Positions 45,799 to 55,574 of a stretch of DNA of 64,000 nucleotides are shown here, in pieces. Position 1 is the stretch's first letter. Each line of letters starts with the position of its first letter. A program made the translations under genes and the position numbers. The notes under the pieces were generated by a model. The model had not been told where the DNA came from. It worked only from the letters and a program-made list of their open reading frames with translations, and made no database searches. Source of the DNA: a gamma proteobacterium symbiont of Ctena orbiculata (GTDB lineage: Bacteria > Pseudomonadota > Gammaproteobacteria > Chromatiales > Chromatiaceae); the NCBI GenBank assembly GCA_003058525.1, contig QBVD01000040.1, positions 1 through 64,000 on the forward strand. Direction: 5' to 3'.

Positions 45799-48213
45799 TC
45801 AGTAATCATTTGCATTGATCTGTGGATTATTGGCAAGCCTTCGCAGCAGCAACAATCCACCGATCGGCCTGACTATGACGCGGTACAACCATGCCTCTGC
45901 ATATTTACCCGGTGTACGCATGAGCAGTAATGCAGGCATGATCACCAGGTTGGAAAAATAGGCTGCCACGATTACCAGCGCACTCAACATACCAAAGCGG
46001 GCGATCGGTTCAAAGCCGGATAAAACCAGCACTCCCAATCCTATAAACAGTGCCAGACTGGCCGTGGTAATCGGGATGAGTTTGTGTTTCATCGCACAGC
46101 GTACCGCCCATGCCGGGTTTCTGTACAGGTTCAGGGCGGATCTGTAACAGACCATAAAATGCATGGTGTGATCGATACAGATACCCAATGCAATCACCGC
46201 TATCATCGATGTCGCAGCATCCACCTTGATGCCGCAACAACCCATCACACCAAATAACAGAACAATCGGAAATCCATTGGCAACTGTTGCGACCAATCCA
46301 GCCTTATAGCTTGAAAACAGCAGCGACACCACTGCAAGAATGGCGCCCAGCATTAACGCCAGAGAGGTCAGCATACTTTGCAACATAAGTTGATGGGCTT
46401 CACTGGAAGAGATCGTTGATCCGACCAATGTAACATCAAGGGCCGGATCAATGTGCTCACCGAGAAACGTCTTCAGCTCTTCCAACGCCCGGTGTACCTC
46501 TTCCGATGCCGCAATTCCATGGCGGACGATAATTGCTGTACTGCTGAAATCCTCCACGACCACAGAACGCATATTTTTCATGTCGACCAGGCTGGTTAAG
46601 CCTTCTATTATCTCATCATCCTGAGGCAGTTCATTGCCACGCCCATCGTTCATTATACGATTCAGTAAAACCAGGTAATCTACCAATGACACTGAGCCGT
46701 GAAAAACAACGGATGCGTCAATATAGGTCTGGATTTCGCTGATTTCATCCAGGTAACGACGCTGGTTGAAAGTACCTTCGATGCGTCCATCTAAAACGAC
46801 AAAAAAGTATTCTGTTCCATTGATGCGGCCTGCCAGCGACTCAATGCGCTGTTTCACCTCAGAATCGTCGGCAAAATAGTCGAGAAAGTTATTGTTGAAA
46901 TTCAGATTCAAACCATTCGAAATTGACGCCACCAATACCACACCTGAGAATGCAAGCAGCTTACTTTTATGTTTCAGAATCAGTTTGGATAAGGTTTTGC
47001 TTAGCATTTCAAACACTGCCATTCCATAGTACTGATCATGTTTGGACTTTGTCATCCTGGCACCAAAGAGTTTTAACAGCACGGCAAGCAGGACCACAGT
47101 TACAAGAAAATTGACCAAGAGCCCGGTCGAGGCTACCCAGCCGAATTCACGCAGCATATTGATCGGACTTATACCAATTGCCACAAAACCTAAATAGGTG
47201 GTAATGAAGGTTAATACTACCGCCAAACGCAGACGTCGAACCATATATCGGATGGCAGCACCTGTGCCAATACCTGAGCTGTGTCCTTTCAGGTACTCAA
47301 ATATAAGATGTATGTCTTCAGTCGAACCGATTATTACAATCAACACCGGCACCATCGAGGTCATGATGGTGAACGGCATACCGAGGTATGCCATGCCACC
47401 TAGTAACCAGATAATACTGATGATAGAAGTTAATATCGGTAGTAACGCAAGTATCAAACTGCGAAACATCAGCGTCAGAACCGCAAACAGCAGCACCAGA
47501 CTGAGAGGGATCAACGATAGGAAGTCCTGCTGGATCGATCTGCTTGCCTGCAGCCCGATATAGTGCGTGCCAAGCTGAAAGAGCTGATCGAAATTTTCCT
47601 CATAGGGTTCCAGGAGATTCTCAATCCCGTTTGCAATCCGATAACCGTTTTCGTGCTTCAGTTCACCGGCATCCAACTCAACGGCGAGAACCATCATTGT
47701 ACCGTCGTCAGATAGCAGGTTTCTATGCACCAATGCGTTTGCACGGGCATCGCCGATAATCCGATCGATCTCTTCGGGAGTCGGGTCAACACGATGGATG
47801 AAGGGATCCGTATGAACAGTTTCGCCTTCCACCCTTGGATTAGGTGTATTGAAGAGACTTTCTATCCTGTTTACAAATGATTGGCTCTGCAACTCTTGAA
47901 CGATACTTTTGACAGCGCGCAGGCTCTCCTCCGCGAATAACTCTCTATCCTCGATTACAACTAGAGCCATATTCTCGGTGCCCTGTTTAAACTCATCAGA
48001 TAACAGCATGGGGTGATCGTCGGCGGTTGCCAGCGAACGCGGTGATACATCAATCTGCAATGAGGGCAACTGGATTGCGGCCCACAGTGTGATGCCACCA
48101 AACAGCAGTAAAATCCATACCGCATACCGAAGTGTCAACACGGTCGCCTTGCGCGACAATGACACCCGTTTCAATTTGTTTACCAAGGCTGCTCGTTGAC
48201 CGACACCATGCAT
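45799..48213 (-). CDS. MMPL/RND-superfamily exporter, standalone
   Basis: An 804-residue membrane protein of the hydrophobe/MMPL branch of the RND superfamily (COG1033 type). An N-terminal helix (about 30-48), a periplasmic domain, five to six helices (about 225-385) with STEDIHLIFEY carrying the conserved aspartate, a second N-half-like repeat, and another helix block with GICIDHTMHFMV. The start is placed at ATG 48213, with AGGA nine bases upstream. No periplasmic adaptor is adjacent. Relatives export lipids, hopanoids or siderophores. Substrate unknown. Confidence 0.88.
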   Translation of the reverse strand: MHGVGQRAALVNKLKRVSLSRKATVLTLRYAVWILLLFGGITLWAAIQLPSLQIDVSPRSLATADDHPMLLSDEFKQGTENMALVVIEDRELFAEESLRAVKSIVQELQSQSFVNRIESLFNTPNPRVEGETVHTDPFIHRVDPTPEEIDRIIGDARANALVHRNLLSDDGTMMVLAVELDAGELKHENGYRIANGIENLLEPYEENFDQLFQLGTHYIGLQASRSIQQDFLSLIPLSLVLLFAVLTLMFRSLILALLPILTSIISIIWLLGGMAYLGMPFTIMTSMVPVLIVIIGSTEDIHLIFEYLKGHSSGIGTGAAIRYMVRRLRLAVVLTFITTYLGFVAIGISPINMLREFGWVASTGLLVNFLVTVVLLAVLLKLFGARMTKSKHDQYYGMAVFEMLSKTLSKLILKHKSKLLAFSGVVLVASISNGLNLNFNNNFLDYFADDSEVKQRIESLAGRINGTEYFFVVLDGRIEGTFNQRRYLDEISEIQTYIDASVVFHGSVSLVDYLVLLNRIMNDGRGNELPQDDEIIEGLTSLVDMKNMRSVVVEDFSSTAIIVRHGIAASEEVHRALEELKTFLGEHIDPALDVTLVGSTISSSEAHQLMLQSMLTSLALMLGAILAVVSLLFSSYKAGLVATVANGFPIVLLFGVMGCCGIKVDAATSMIAVIALGICIDHTMHFMVCYRSALNLYRNPAWAVRCAMKHKLIPITTASLALFIGLGVLVLSGFEPIARFGMLSALVIVAAYFSNLVIMPALLLMRTPGKYAEAWLYRVIVRPIGGLLLLRRLANNPQINANDY

Positions 48214-48658
48214 TGAAGCTTTTCCTGTAATGTCGTGTTGAATCACTTGAATAGAAGAATAACGGTGGCGGGTATCAATAAAATTTCGTGGACTGACGTA
48301 ATTTGTAGAAATTGTTTCCTATAACGTGAACACAAATGAAACACACAGTGCTTCTGGGTTGTTTGGTTGATGATTAATAATGGTTGTGGAACCGGTGATT
48401 ATTCCAACCCGGGACAGGCTCATCAAACATACAATCCGATATTAAAACTTCTCATACATTCAACTATTTACTGATTATCATTCTTACTGATATCTGGCCC
48501 ACAACAGAAAAATTCTATACGCGGATCAGGGTGACGGAAGAACCGAAGTTTGTCAGTATCTTCAACGCTCTGCTATTTTTGTTTTAATTGTTTCAAACAA
48601 GTATCCCGTCGAGTTGGAATTCTGCATAATCGGGAATAGATAATGACCAGGGTTCATC
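48214..48658. other. AT-rich divergent intergenic region
   Basis: About 445 AT-rich bases between the divergent MMPL gene and the two-component pair. It must carry both promoters but shows no consensus box strong enough to name. No coding sequence seen. Confidence 0.5.
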
Positions 48659-49360
48659 ATGACTGAAGGCACCTCCTTGCTCGTCGTGGATGACGAGCCC
48701 GAGATTTGCGAAATTCTGCTTGAGTATTTCGGACAGCAGGGTTTTATCGTACTCAGTGCATACAGTGCAGAACAAGCCCGTCCGCTTTTCAATAAAAAAG
48801 TCCCCGATCTTGTCATTCTCGATATCCGTATGCCTGGAGAGGATGGTTTGTCTCTGGCACGCTGGCTGCGTGACACCCATCCAAATGTAGGCATTATCAT
48901 GCTGACGACTGCCGCCGATGTTGTTGACCGTGTTGTCGGTCTCGAAATCGGTGCCGACGACTATGTCGCTAAACCTTTCGATTTGCGCGAACTGCTGGCT
49001 AGAGTCAAGAGTGTAATACGCCGCCGACATCAGGCAGATCCAACCGAGATTACTGAAGGCAGGATAAGGATTGGAGTATGCGAACTCGATCTAGACATGC
49101 ATAAGCTGTTCGACGCTTCCGGACACGAAGTACCTATCACGGCAATGGAATTCGACCTGTTGCGTGTGTTCACAGAACATCCCAACCGTGCCCTGAACCG
49201 AGATCAGATCATGGAGCTCGCCCACCATCGCGACTGGGACGTATATGATCGCTCCATAGATCTACGCATCATGCGCCTACGGCGCAAGATAGAGCGGAAT
49301 CCGGAAAAACCGGATACGATCAAAACCGTTCGCGGTGTCGGTTACATGTTTGTTCAATAA
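48659..49360 (+). CDS. OmpR/PhoB-family response regulator
   Basis: A 233-residue transcription regulator. The receiver domain (1-120) has the acidic pocket DDE (11-13), phospho-acceptor D55 in LVILDIRMPG and K105 in YVAKPFD. The winged-helix DNA-binding domain (about 130-233) has ITAMEFDLLRVFTEHPNRALNRDQIM and the terminal TVRGVGYMF hairpin. It is translationally coupled to the downstream histidine kinase by a TAATG overlap, so the two form one system. Confidence 0.96.
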   Translation: MTEGTSLLVVDDEPEICEILLEYFGQQGFIVLSAYSAEQARPLFNKKVPDLVILDIRMPGEDGLSLARWLRDTHPNVGIIMLTTAADVVDRVVGLEIGADDYVAKPFDLRELLARVKSVIRRRHQADPTEITEGRIRIGVCELDLDMHKLFDASGHEVPITAMEFDLLRVFTEHPNRALNRDQIMELAHHRDWDVYDRSIDLRIMRLRRKIERNPEKPDTIKTVRGVGYMFVQ

Positions 49361-52300
49361 TGGATATGCCAAATAAATCGATGCAGGACACGGCAAGCTT
49401 CCACAGCGAAAAGGCATCAGTGAACCACCTGTATGTTCGCTATCGCCGGACATTACTCATCATTGTCCTGCCGCTGTTCGTCATCATCACCATTCTTGCC
49501 GCAAACCAATACCAGGACCAGCAAGCACAGGTGGTCGACAATCTCAGGCAAACCACTTCGAGTTATGCCTTTGCTCTTGACGGTATCGCCAAGCAGGCCA
49601 ATGATCATGTACTGCAATTGAAAGCCTGGTCGGAAAACTATCTTACCAGTCCACCTAGCTATCCCAGTGATCTGCGCAACCATTTCAAGCCCAAAATGAT
49701 GAACGGACAATTGGACGCCTATACTCTGGACGACGTACCAAACGATAAGCGCGCATTTGTCGGCCAATTGGTATGGAACGGCCAGGATCCACGCCAGACA
49801 GGCATAGGTGATGTCAGTATCGACCAGGCATTGGAATTTTTCTCCCTGGCCAGGCTCACACACGATGTCTCCGATTATTTTCAATGGTCCTATTTCTTTT
49901 CCACGCAATTGAATTCAGTCGCAGTTTATCCCTGGTTCAGTACTGAAGAGATCCTCGCAGCCAGTGGCATGACCTCTTTACGGGAATCTATTGACAAGTG
50001 GTTTGAATATGAAATCTACCAGGCGGGTACACCACAAGATAACCCGGAGCGAAAAACCTACTGGACCGCACCCTATATCGATGCCGGCGGAACGGGTGCA
50101 ATGGTCTCCCTGGGTGCCCCTGTCTATCTTGATAATGAGTTTCACGGCATTGTCGGCACCGATGTAAAACTTATCACCCTGGAGCGTTTTCTGCAGAATT
50201 TGAAACCCACCACTGGTCGTTTGCTGATATTAAACAAACAGCAGATGTTACTGGCTGATTCCAACGGTGCACCACCCGATACGATCATGTCGGCAGCGGA
50301 GCTGTTTCCCGATGTATTCGGTGAACAATGGAAACAGAAGTATGTACAGGATGATCGAGAATATCGGAATACTAACGGCCATATTCTGGTAACACAGCAA
50401 ACCCGTCATGCACCATGGATTCTGATCTATCTGGTCAGCCATGACGAGATGTTGGCACTGTTGATTCCCCGATTACTTCCCTACGCAGTCATACTCGCCA
50501 CTCTGATAGCTACTCTGTTTATCGCGATTAATATTTTACGCAAGCACTATATCGCACCGGCGCTGAGCCTGGTGGAGTATATACATGACGCTTCGACAAA
50601 CCCGACAACGCAAGAACCTTCATTGCCCAGCCTGTGGCAAAAATGGGCGGACCTCATTTCCAATACATTCAAGGTAAATCATCGCGCACTACAGATGGTC
50701 AGGGAAAGCGAAGAACGCCTGCAACAAATTTTGAATAACTCATCTGCAGTCGTTTATGTGCGTGATGTCGAGGACCGTTTCATCCTTGTCAACCAGCCCT
50801 TCGAGCGATTACTGGACACCTCCTCTCAAGAGGTTTTAGGTAAAAAGCTGCACGAAGTTTTTCCAAAAAAAACAGCTGATGAATTTCGAGCCAACGACCT
50901 GCAGGTCATCGAACGTAACACGGTACTCGAATTCGAGGAGACCGTTACCTTTGATGACGGCTTGCATACCTATATCTCCAACAGGTTTCCGTTGTATGAC
51001 AGTAATGGCGATATTTATGCAGTCTGCGGTATTTCCACTGATATCACCGAGCGCAAGCGGGCTGAGGAAGCGCTGCGTCAGTCCGCACTTGGGATTTCCA
51101 AGGCGCATGGCAAAGACCTGTTCGATACCCTGGTCTCATACCTGTCACAGGCAACAAATACCGACTATGCCCTGATCGGTGTTCTGGAAGGCAAGGAACA
51201 CATCCGCACGCGGGCGTTATACGCTAGGGGAGAAATACAGGACAACATCACCTACCCGCTGCAGGGTAGTCCCTGCAACAATGTAATAGGCCAGAAATTC
51301 CATTTTTATTCACGGGATATACAGCAACTGTTTCCTGAAGACGAACTGCTGGTCGAGATCGGTGCCCATAGTTACGCCGCGATCCCACTGTTCGATTCCG
51401 CCGACCGGGTCCTTGGTCTGCTCGCAATTCTCGACAGCCGACCGCTGCGCAATCAGGCACTGACCGAATCCTTGCTGAAGATCTTTTCAGGCCGTGCCGC
51501 CAGCGAGCTTGAGCGCGAGCGTACCGACAACGAGCTCCGCGAATCCGAGATCAGCTACCGGGAAATCTTCGAGACATCCGAAGCCTGCATCTTTGTACAC
51601 GACATCGAAACCGGTGCCATCCTCGACGTCAATGAACGCGCCTGCAGCACCTATGGTTATAGTAAGACGGAACTGCGCAATATCGATGTTGGCCAGCTAA
51701 GTTCAGGGGTGCCTCCCTATACGCATGAAGATGCAGCCCGACTGATCGAGCGTGCGATCGATGGTGAGAAATTGCATTTCGAATGGCACCGCAAAAACAA
51801 AGATGGCTGCCTGCACTGGGATGAGGTATACCTGCGCCGTGCGTCAATCGGCGGGCAGGAGCGAATCCTTGCCTTCACTCGCGAGATCACCGCGCGCAAG
51901 CAAGCCGAGGCTGCGCTTCAGGCGAGTGAAGAACAGTATCGTTCCATATTCCAGGCCACAAGTGACGCGTTAATCCTATGGGACAGCACTGGCCAGATGG
52001 TTGACGCCAACCCGGCGGCCTGGCACATGGCCGGTTATAGCAAACAGGAGTTTTTCTCTAAACCTTTCCGTGAATTCATCCATCCTGATTCGATGGATGC
52101 CTATAACCGATATCGTACTAAAGCGTTGGATAATAAGGCGTCGAGTATGGAAATCCGTGCAATTCGCAAAGATGGTGCTGTGATCGACCTGGAATCACGC
52201 AGCATTCCAATGCCTTATCGCGGTCAACCCCACCTTTTATCGATCACCCGTGACATCACCGAGCAAAAAAGGATAGCCGAGGAACTGGCACGCCAACGCG

Positions 52301-53400
52301 AAGTATTGAGACAGAGCGAAAAGCTCTCTGCTATGGGTGAACTGCTCGCCAGCGTGGCACATGAACTTAACAATCCTCTAGCCATCCTGATGGGGCGGAC
52401 TGCGCTGCTTGAATCCAAAATCAGCGACGAAACCATCCGACCGGACGTTCAGAAGATACACATGGCGGCGGACCGTTGCGGCCGCATCGTACGTACCTTC
52501 CTCTCCATGGCACGACAAAAGCCACCGGAGCTGACCCTTGCCAGCCTAAACCAGGTAGTTACAAGTGCAGTGGATCTGATGGCCTACGCACTGCGTACCG
52601 CCGATATTGCTCTGGTGATGGACCTGGATGAGGATCTGCCCGAATCACTCATGGACGCCGATCAGATAGGACAGGTCATAATCAACCTGCTCGTAAATGC
52701 ACAACACGTGTTGGAAGAGTGCGCATGGCCACGTAGGATCATAATTACAACCGGGCAGCAGAACAGCCGTCTCTTTTGTCGCATCGGAGATAATGGACCG
52801 GGTATTGCTGAAGAGGTCAAACCAAGGATTTTTGACCCCTTTTTCACAACCAAGGAAGCCGATATAGGTACTGGGATCGGCCTCTCGGTCAGCCAGGGCA
52901 TTGCCCGCGATCATGGTGGTGAACTCTGTCTTGATGCGAGCGAACAGGGTGCCGTCTTTTCATTGTGGCTGGACTTGAAACTATCCGACAAAGCCGACAC
53001 CAAGCAATCTGATATAGATGACATGCAACCATCCCTGCAGGAACATATCCTGATCGTCGATGACGAAAGCGAAATTTCCGAACTGCTGGAGGAGATTCTG
53101 ACATCGGCGGGACTCATGGCCACCCGGGTCAACAGCGGGCGCGAGGCGTTGGACTGGCTGGGAGACCATCGGTGCGATATCCTGCTGTGCGATATTCGCA
53201 TGCCGGATATGGACGGACCGGCACTCTGGCGTATTCTGCAAGAGAATTATCCCGTGCTCGCTGCTCGCACCGCATTCATCACCGGCGACACCCTGTCGGC
53301 AAGCATATCACCATTTCTCAGGGAGACTGCGCGGCCCTGGTTGGAAAAGCCGTTTACTCCGGAACAGGTGTTGGAGCTAGTCGCCAGCCTGAACGACTAG
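49360..53400 (+). CDS. Hybrid sensor histidine kinase, dCache-PAS-GAF-PAS-PAS-HK-REC
   Basis: A 1346-residue membrane sensor. TM1 about 29-47. A large periplasmic dCache-like domain follows (to about 365, with YIDAGGTGAMVSLGAPVY and GTDVKLITLERFL), then TM2 about 370-392. In the cytoplasm: PAS (about 448-570), GAF (about 580-715), PAS (about 720-845) and PAS (about 848-975). The HisKA domain has the phospho-accepting H1001 in SVAHELNNP. The HATPase has INLLVNA, GDNGPGI and GTGIGLSVS. The C-terminal receiver has D1278 in CDIRMPDMDG. The cognate regulator lies immediately upstream. The periplasmic dCache suggests a small-molecule ligand. Confidence 0.95.
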   Translation: MDMPNKSMQDTASFHSEKASVNHLYVRYRRTLLIIVLPLFVIITILAANQYQDQQAQVVDNLRQTTSSYAFALDGIAKQANDHVLQLKAWSENYLTSPPSYPSDLRNHFKPKMMNGQLDAYTLDDVPNDKRAFVGQLVWNGQDPRQTGIGDVSIDQALEFFSLARLTHDVSDYFQWSYFFSTQLNSVAVYPWFSTEEILAASGMTSLRESIDKWFEYEIYQAGTPQDNPERKTYWTAPYIDAGGTGAMVSLGAPVYLDNEFHGIVGTDVKLITLERFLQNLKPTTGRLLILNKQQMLLADSNGAPPDTIMSAAELFPDVFGEQWKQKYVQDDREYRNTNGHILVTQQTRHAPWILIYLVSHDEMLALLIPRLLPYAVILATLIATLFIAINILRKHYIAPALSLVEYIHDASTNPTTQEPSLPSLWQKWADLISNTFKVNHRALQMVRESEERLQQILNNSSAVVYVRDVEDRFILVNQPFERLLDTSSQEVLGKKLHEVFPKKTADEFRANDLQVIERNTVLEFEETVTFDDGLHTYISNRFPLYDSNGDIYAVCGISTDITERKRAEEALRQSALGISKAHGKDLFDTLVSYLSQATNTDYALIGVLEGKEHIRTRALYARGEIQDNITYPLQGSPCNNVIGQKFHFYSRDIQQLFPEDELLVEIGAHSYAAIPLFDSADRVLGLLAILDSRPLRNQALTESLLKIFSGRAASELERERTDNELRESEISYREIFETSEACIFVHDIETGAILDVNERACSTYGYSKTELRNIDVGQLSSGVPPYTHEDAARLIERAIDGEKLHFEWHRKNKDGCLHWDEVYLRRASIGGQERILAFTREITARKQAEAALQASEEQYRSIFQATSDALILWDSTGQMVDANPAAWHMAGYSKQEFFSKPFREFIHPDSMDAYNRYRTKALDNKASSMEIRAIRKDGAVIDLESRSIPMPYRGQPHLLSITRDITEQKRIAEELARQREVLRQSEKLSAMGELLASVAHELNNPLAILMGRTALLESKISDETIRPDVQKIHMAADRCGRIVRTFLSMARQKPPELTLASLNQVVTSAVDLMAYALRTADIALVMDLDEDLPESLMDADQIGQVIINLLVNAQHVLEECAWPRRIIITTGQQNSRLFCRIGDNGPGIAEEVKPRIFDPFFTTKEADIGTGIGLSVSQGIARDHGGELCLDASEQGAVFSLWLDLKLSDKADTKQSDIDDMQPSLQEHILIVDDESEISELLEEILTSAGLMATRVNSGREALDWLGDHRCDILLCDIRMPDMDGPALWRILQENYPVLAARTAFITGDTLSASISPFLRETARPWLEKPFTPEQVLELVASLND

Positions 53401-53718
53401 GCCTACACGCGCACCATGTCCACATTTACCCCCGCCGTCGCCTTGTTTTAAGTTTTCAAAAAGCCAGAAAGAGCCATACTAACTGCACAGCTCTTTACTA
53501 TCAGTGAACACACTATTCAGCAGATACTCTCAATCTTTGATGGCAGAAGTTTTGCAGGAGAAGAGACGATACTCTTCATATCTGTAACGAAAAAAAAGCC
53601 CCACAAATACATAACATTTGCGGGGCTTGCGTGTGACCTGTTCAACAACACGAAATGACCACTAAATCATCTTTTCCATCCTGCAGTTCTTCGTCTGCTC
53701 AGCCACACCAAACACCTC
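53401..53718. other. Convergent intergenic region after the kinase and porin genes
   Basis: Three hundred and eighteen bases between two convergent stops. It contains the strong porin terminator at 53590-53628. Nothing else recognised. Confidence 0.6.
53590..53628 (-). terminator. Strong intrinsic terminator of the porin gene
   Basis: On the minus strand, AAGCCCCGCAAAT pairs with ATTTGTGGGGCTT (one mismatch) around a short loop, followed by eight consecutive T's. It lies about 90 bases past the porin stop codon. Confidence 0.9.
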
Positions 53719-55059
53719 TCAATATTTGTAGGATGCAATCACCCTGAAGTGGTTCTGGGTCAGATCCTTACCCTCGATTCCGTCGTATTCACTACCCCGA
53801 TTAGCCAAGAATGCTTTAAGCATGACATTCTTCTTGGGCTTATAGACAACCACGATATCCGCTTCGTAGGCATCCGTCTGCGGTGCCACCATCCCCGGGC
53901 CGCTCAGACCCAGCACCTTGCGCGGCGCAGAGGTCTCCGACTCGCCGTAGTTGGCGTAGCTCACCTTGATCATGAGATTTTTCATGATCTTGTATGAAAC
54001 GCCGATTTTGTACGCATCGACATTCTTGCGATACTCATTTCGGGAGAAGATAGAACTGGTGTAGGCGGGATCGCCACCCCAGGCGTTCAGCATGGCAGTA
54101 TCGCCTCCCGAACTGTTGACAGCGGCATAGACAGACCACTTTTTATTGCCCAGTGCGGCCTTGAGCCCAAACAGATCGAAATCGAGGACACCACCCAATT
54201 GATCACCTGTCTCCTGCTGATTCAGGTACTGACCCGAGAGTTTCAACTTCATCCCATCCAGGGGAATCATGGTGTCGGCATGCAGATAGACGTTGTTGGC
54301 AATGTCATCCACATAGTAGTCCCAGAATCCTATCTTGGTATTTTTCCAACCGGTGTAGGCCACATTCGCCACCGTTATGCCATCGGTATCCTCTGCCCCG
54401 CTGCCGAATGTAGCAGTACTGATTTCGTGAAATTTCGCCTGTCCGATCAAGCTGGATTTAATTGCGGCACCGGCGGTTTTTGTCCCTTCTCCAATCAGTC
54501 CGAAGTCTGTCATGGCGCGAGAGCCGAAAGACATCTCAGTGATTTGCGCTACACCCAGCTCAACACCTTCAATGGCGCTCGTCGATGCACCATAAGCCCT
54601 GTAGAAGTTCGGTATATTGCTGTAGGTGATGGTGGTCAGAGGGGTTGCATAAAGCTGATTACCGCCAATCAGGGTAAATTTTTCAGCTTCGTATTTGAGG
54701 TACAGCTCGCCTAGATGTGATTTTGTGGAACCGTCATCGGTCACAAACATACCCCGGGCAACACGTTCCGTGTCAAAATCGGTGATCCCGAATATATCGC
54801 CGTTGGCGTAGAAACCGATACCGGCCTTCAGATTGTTCCATGCCTGGCTCTCATACTTCAGCTTGAGCAAGTAGGAGGTACCGTTGTTCGGATCATACCC
54901 ATTGTCTTTGGCGGACAGGATGGACATGCCCTTGATCAAAATATCAAGATTGCCCAGATCCTTACCGTCAGAAGTTATGCTGACCGCCATGGCCGAATTC
55001 ACACACAATCCCAGGACTGCCGCAGATGCACATGCCCGTCTCTTCATACTTAACTTCAT
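53719..55059 (-). CDS. Opr-family outer-membrane porin
   Basis: A 446-residue protein with a signal peptide (MKLSMKRRACASAAVLGLCVNSAMA). The mature part is made of alternating amphipathic strands with aromatic girdles and ends in RVIASYKY, a terminal aromatic residue needed for barrel assembly. The LNQQETGDQLGGVLDFDLFGLKA and MLKAFLANRGSEYDG stretches resemble Opr/OprD-like porins common in epsilon- and sulfur-oxidising gammaproteobacteria. Start at 55059 is supported by GGAGG five bases upstream. A strong terminator suggests high expression. The neighbouring two-component system is a possible regulator, but only by position. Confidence 0.8.
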   Translation of the reverse strand: MKLSMKRRACASAAVLGLCVNSAMAVSITSDGKDLGNLDILIKGMSILSAKDNGYDPNNGTSYLLKLKYESQAWNNLKAGIGFYANGDIFGITDFDTERVARGMFVTDDGSTKSHLGELYLKYEAEKFTLIGGNQLYATPLTTITYSNIPNFYRAYGASTSAIEGVELGVAQITEMSFGSRAMTDFGLIGEGTKTAGAAIKSSLIGQAKFHEISTATFGSGAEDTDGITVANVAYTGWKNTKIGFWDYYVDDIANNVYLHADTMIPLDGMKLKLSGQYLNQQETGDQLGGVLDFDLFGLKAALGNKKWSVYAAVNSSGGDTAMLNAWGGDPAYTSSIFSRNEYRKNVDAYKIGVSYKIMKNLMIKVSYANYGESETSAPRKVLGLSGPGMVAPQTDAYEADIVVVYKPKKNVMLKAFLANRGSEYDGIEGKDLTQNHFRVIASYKY

Positions 55060-55574
55060 TACTCCTCCCATCTGTTTTTAACCAACGATAACCCTTGGCG
55101 TTTCCACCAATCATTCATAATTCAGAGATAGCCCGTCTGGGCATCACTGATGTCATGGGTGTTCCGCAAATGCCAGTTCGAAGATACCCGGACAAACGCA
55201 GTGACCCCACCTTGAAGCGCGGAGAGCCCTTTGACACAAACTCGACTTCATCAGTCGTCACGCATTTCTTATGTGTTATTGGAATGGCGGGATGCCAAGC
55301 GCTATCACCCACTGTCGGCACTCGAAATAGACCGTTCCGGTCGACTGCGCAGTCGGTGTGTCTCCCTTACAGGCATAAAAAAGTACCGACATAAACGTGA
55401 CTGGACAAAAGGTTTTTTCGTACGAATTCGTACGTTAGAAGAAACTTCTTTAGTTCAATAATTTCAATAGATTACGAAACTCATCAGCCACATTCCAACG
55501 AAACCTGACAAGTGATTGCCGCGGGTTCCGGGAATGAGCTGCCTGGAGGGGACAGAGGAAACAAAGCGGTGAGG
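55060..55574. other. Intergenic region upstream of the porin
   Basis: Five hundred and fifteen bases between the porin start and the stop of the sensor gene, both on the minus strand. It should contain the porin promoter and a long leader. The notable feature is the 16-base palindrome at 55419-55434. Short frames on both strands are not gene-like. Confidence 0.5.
55419..55434. promoter_or_regulatory. Perfect 16-base palindrome, candidate operator
   Basis: CGTACGAATTCGTACG is its own reverse complement. It lies 360 bases upstream of the porin ATG in an AT-rich surround. It could be a dimer-binding site; no matching regulator is identified. Confidence 0.4.
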
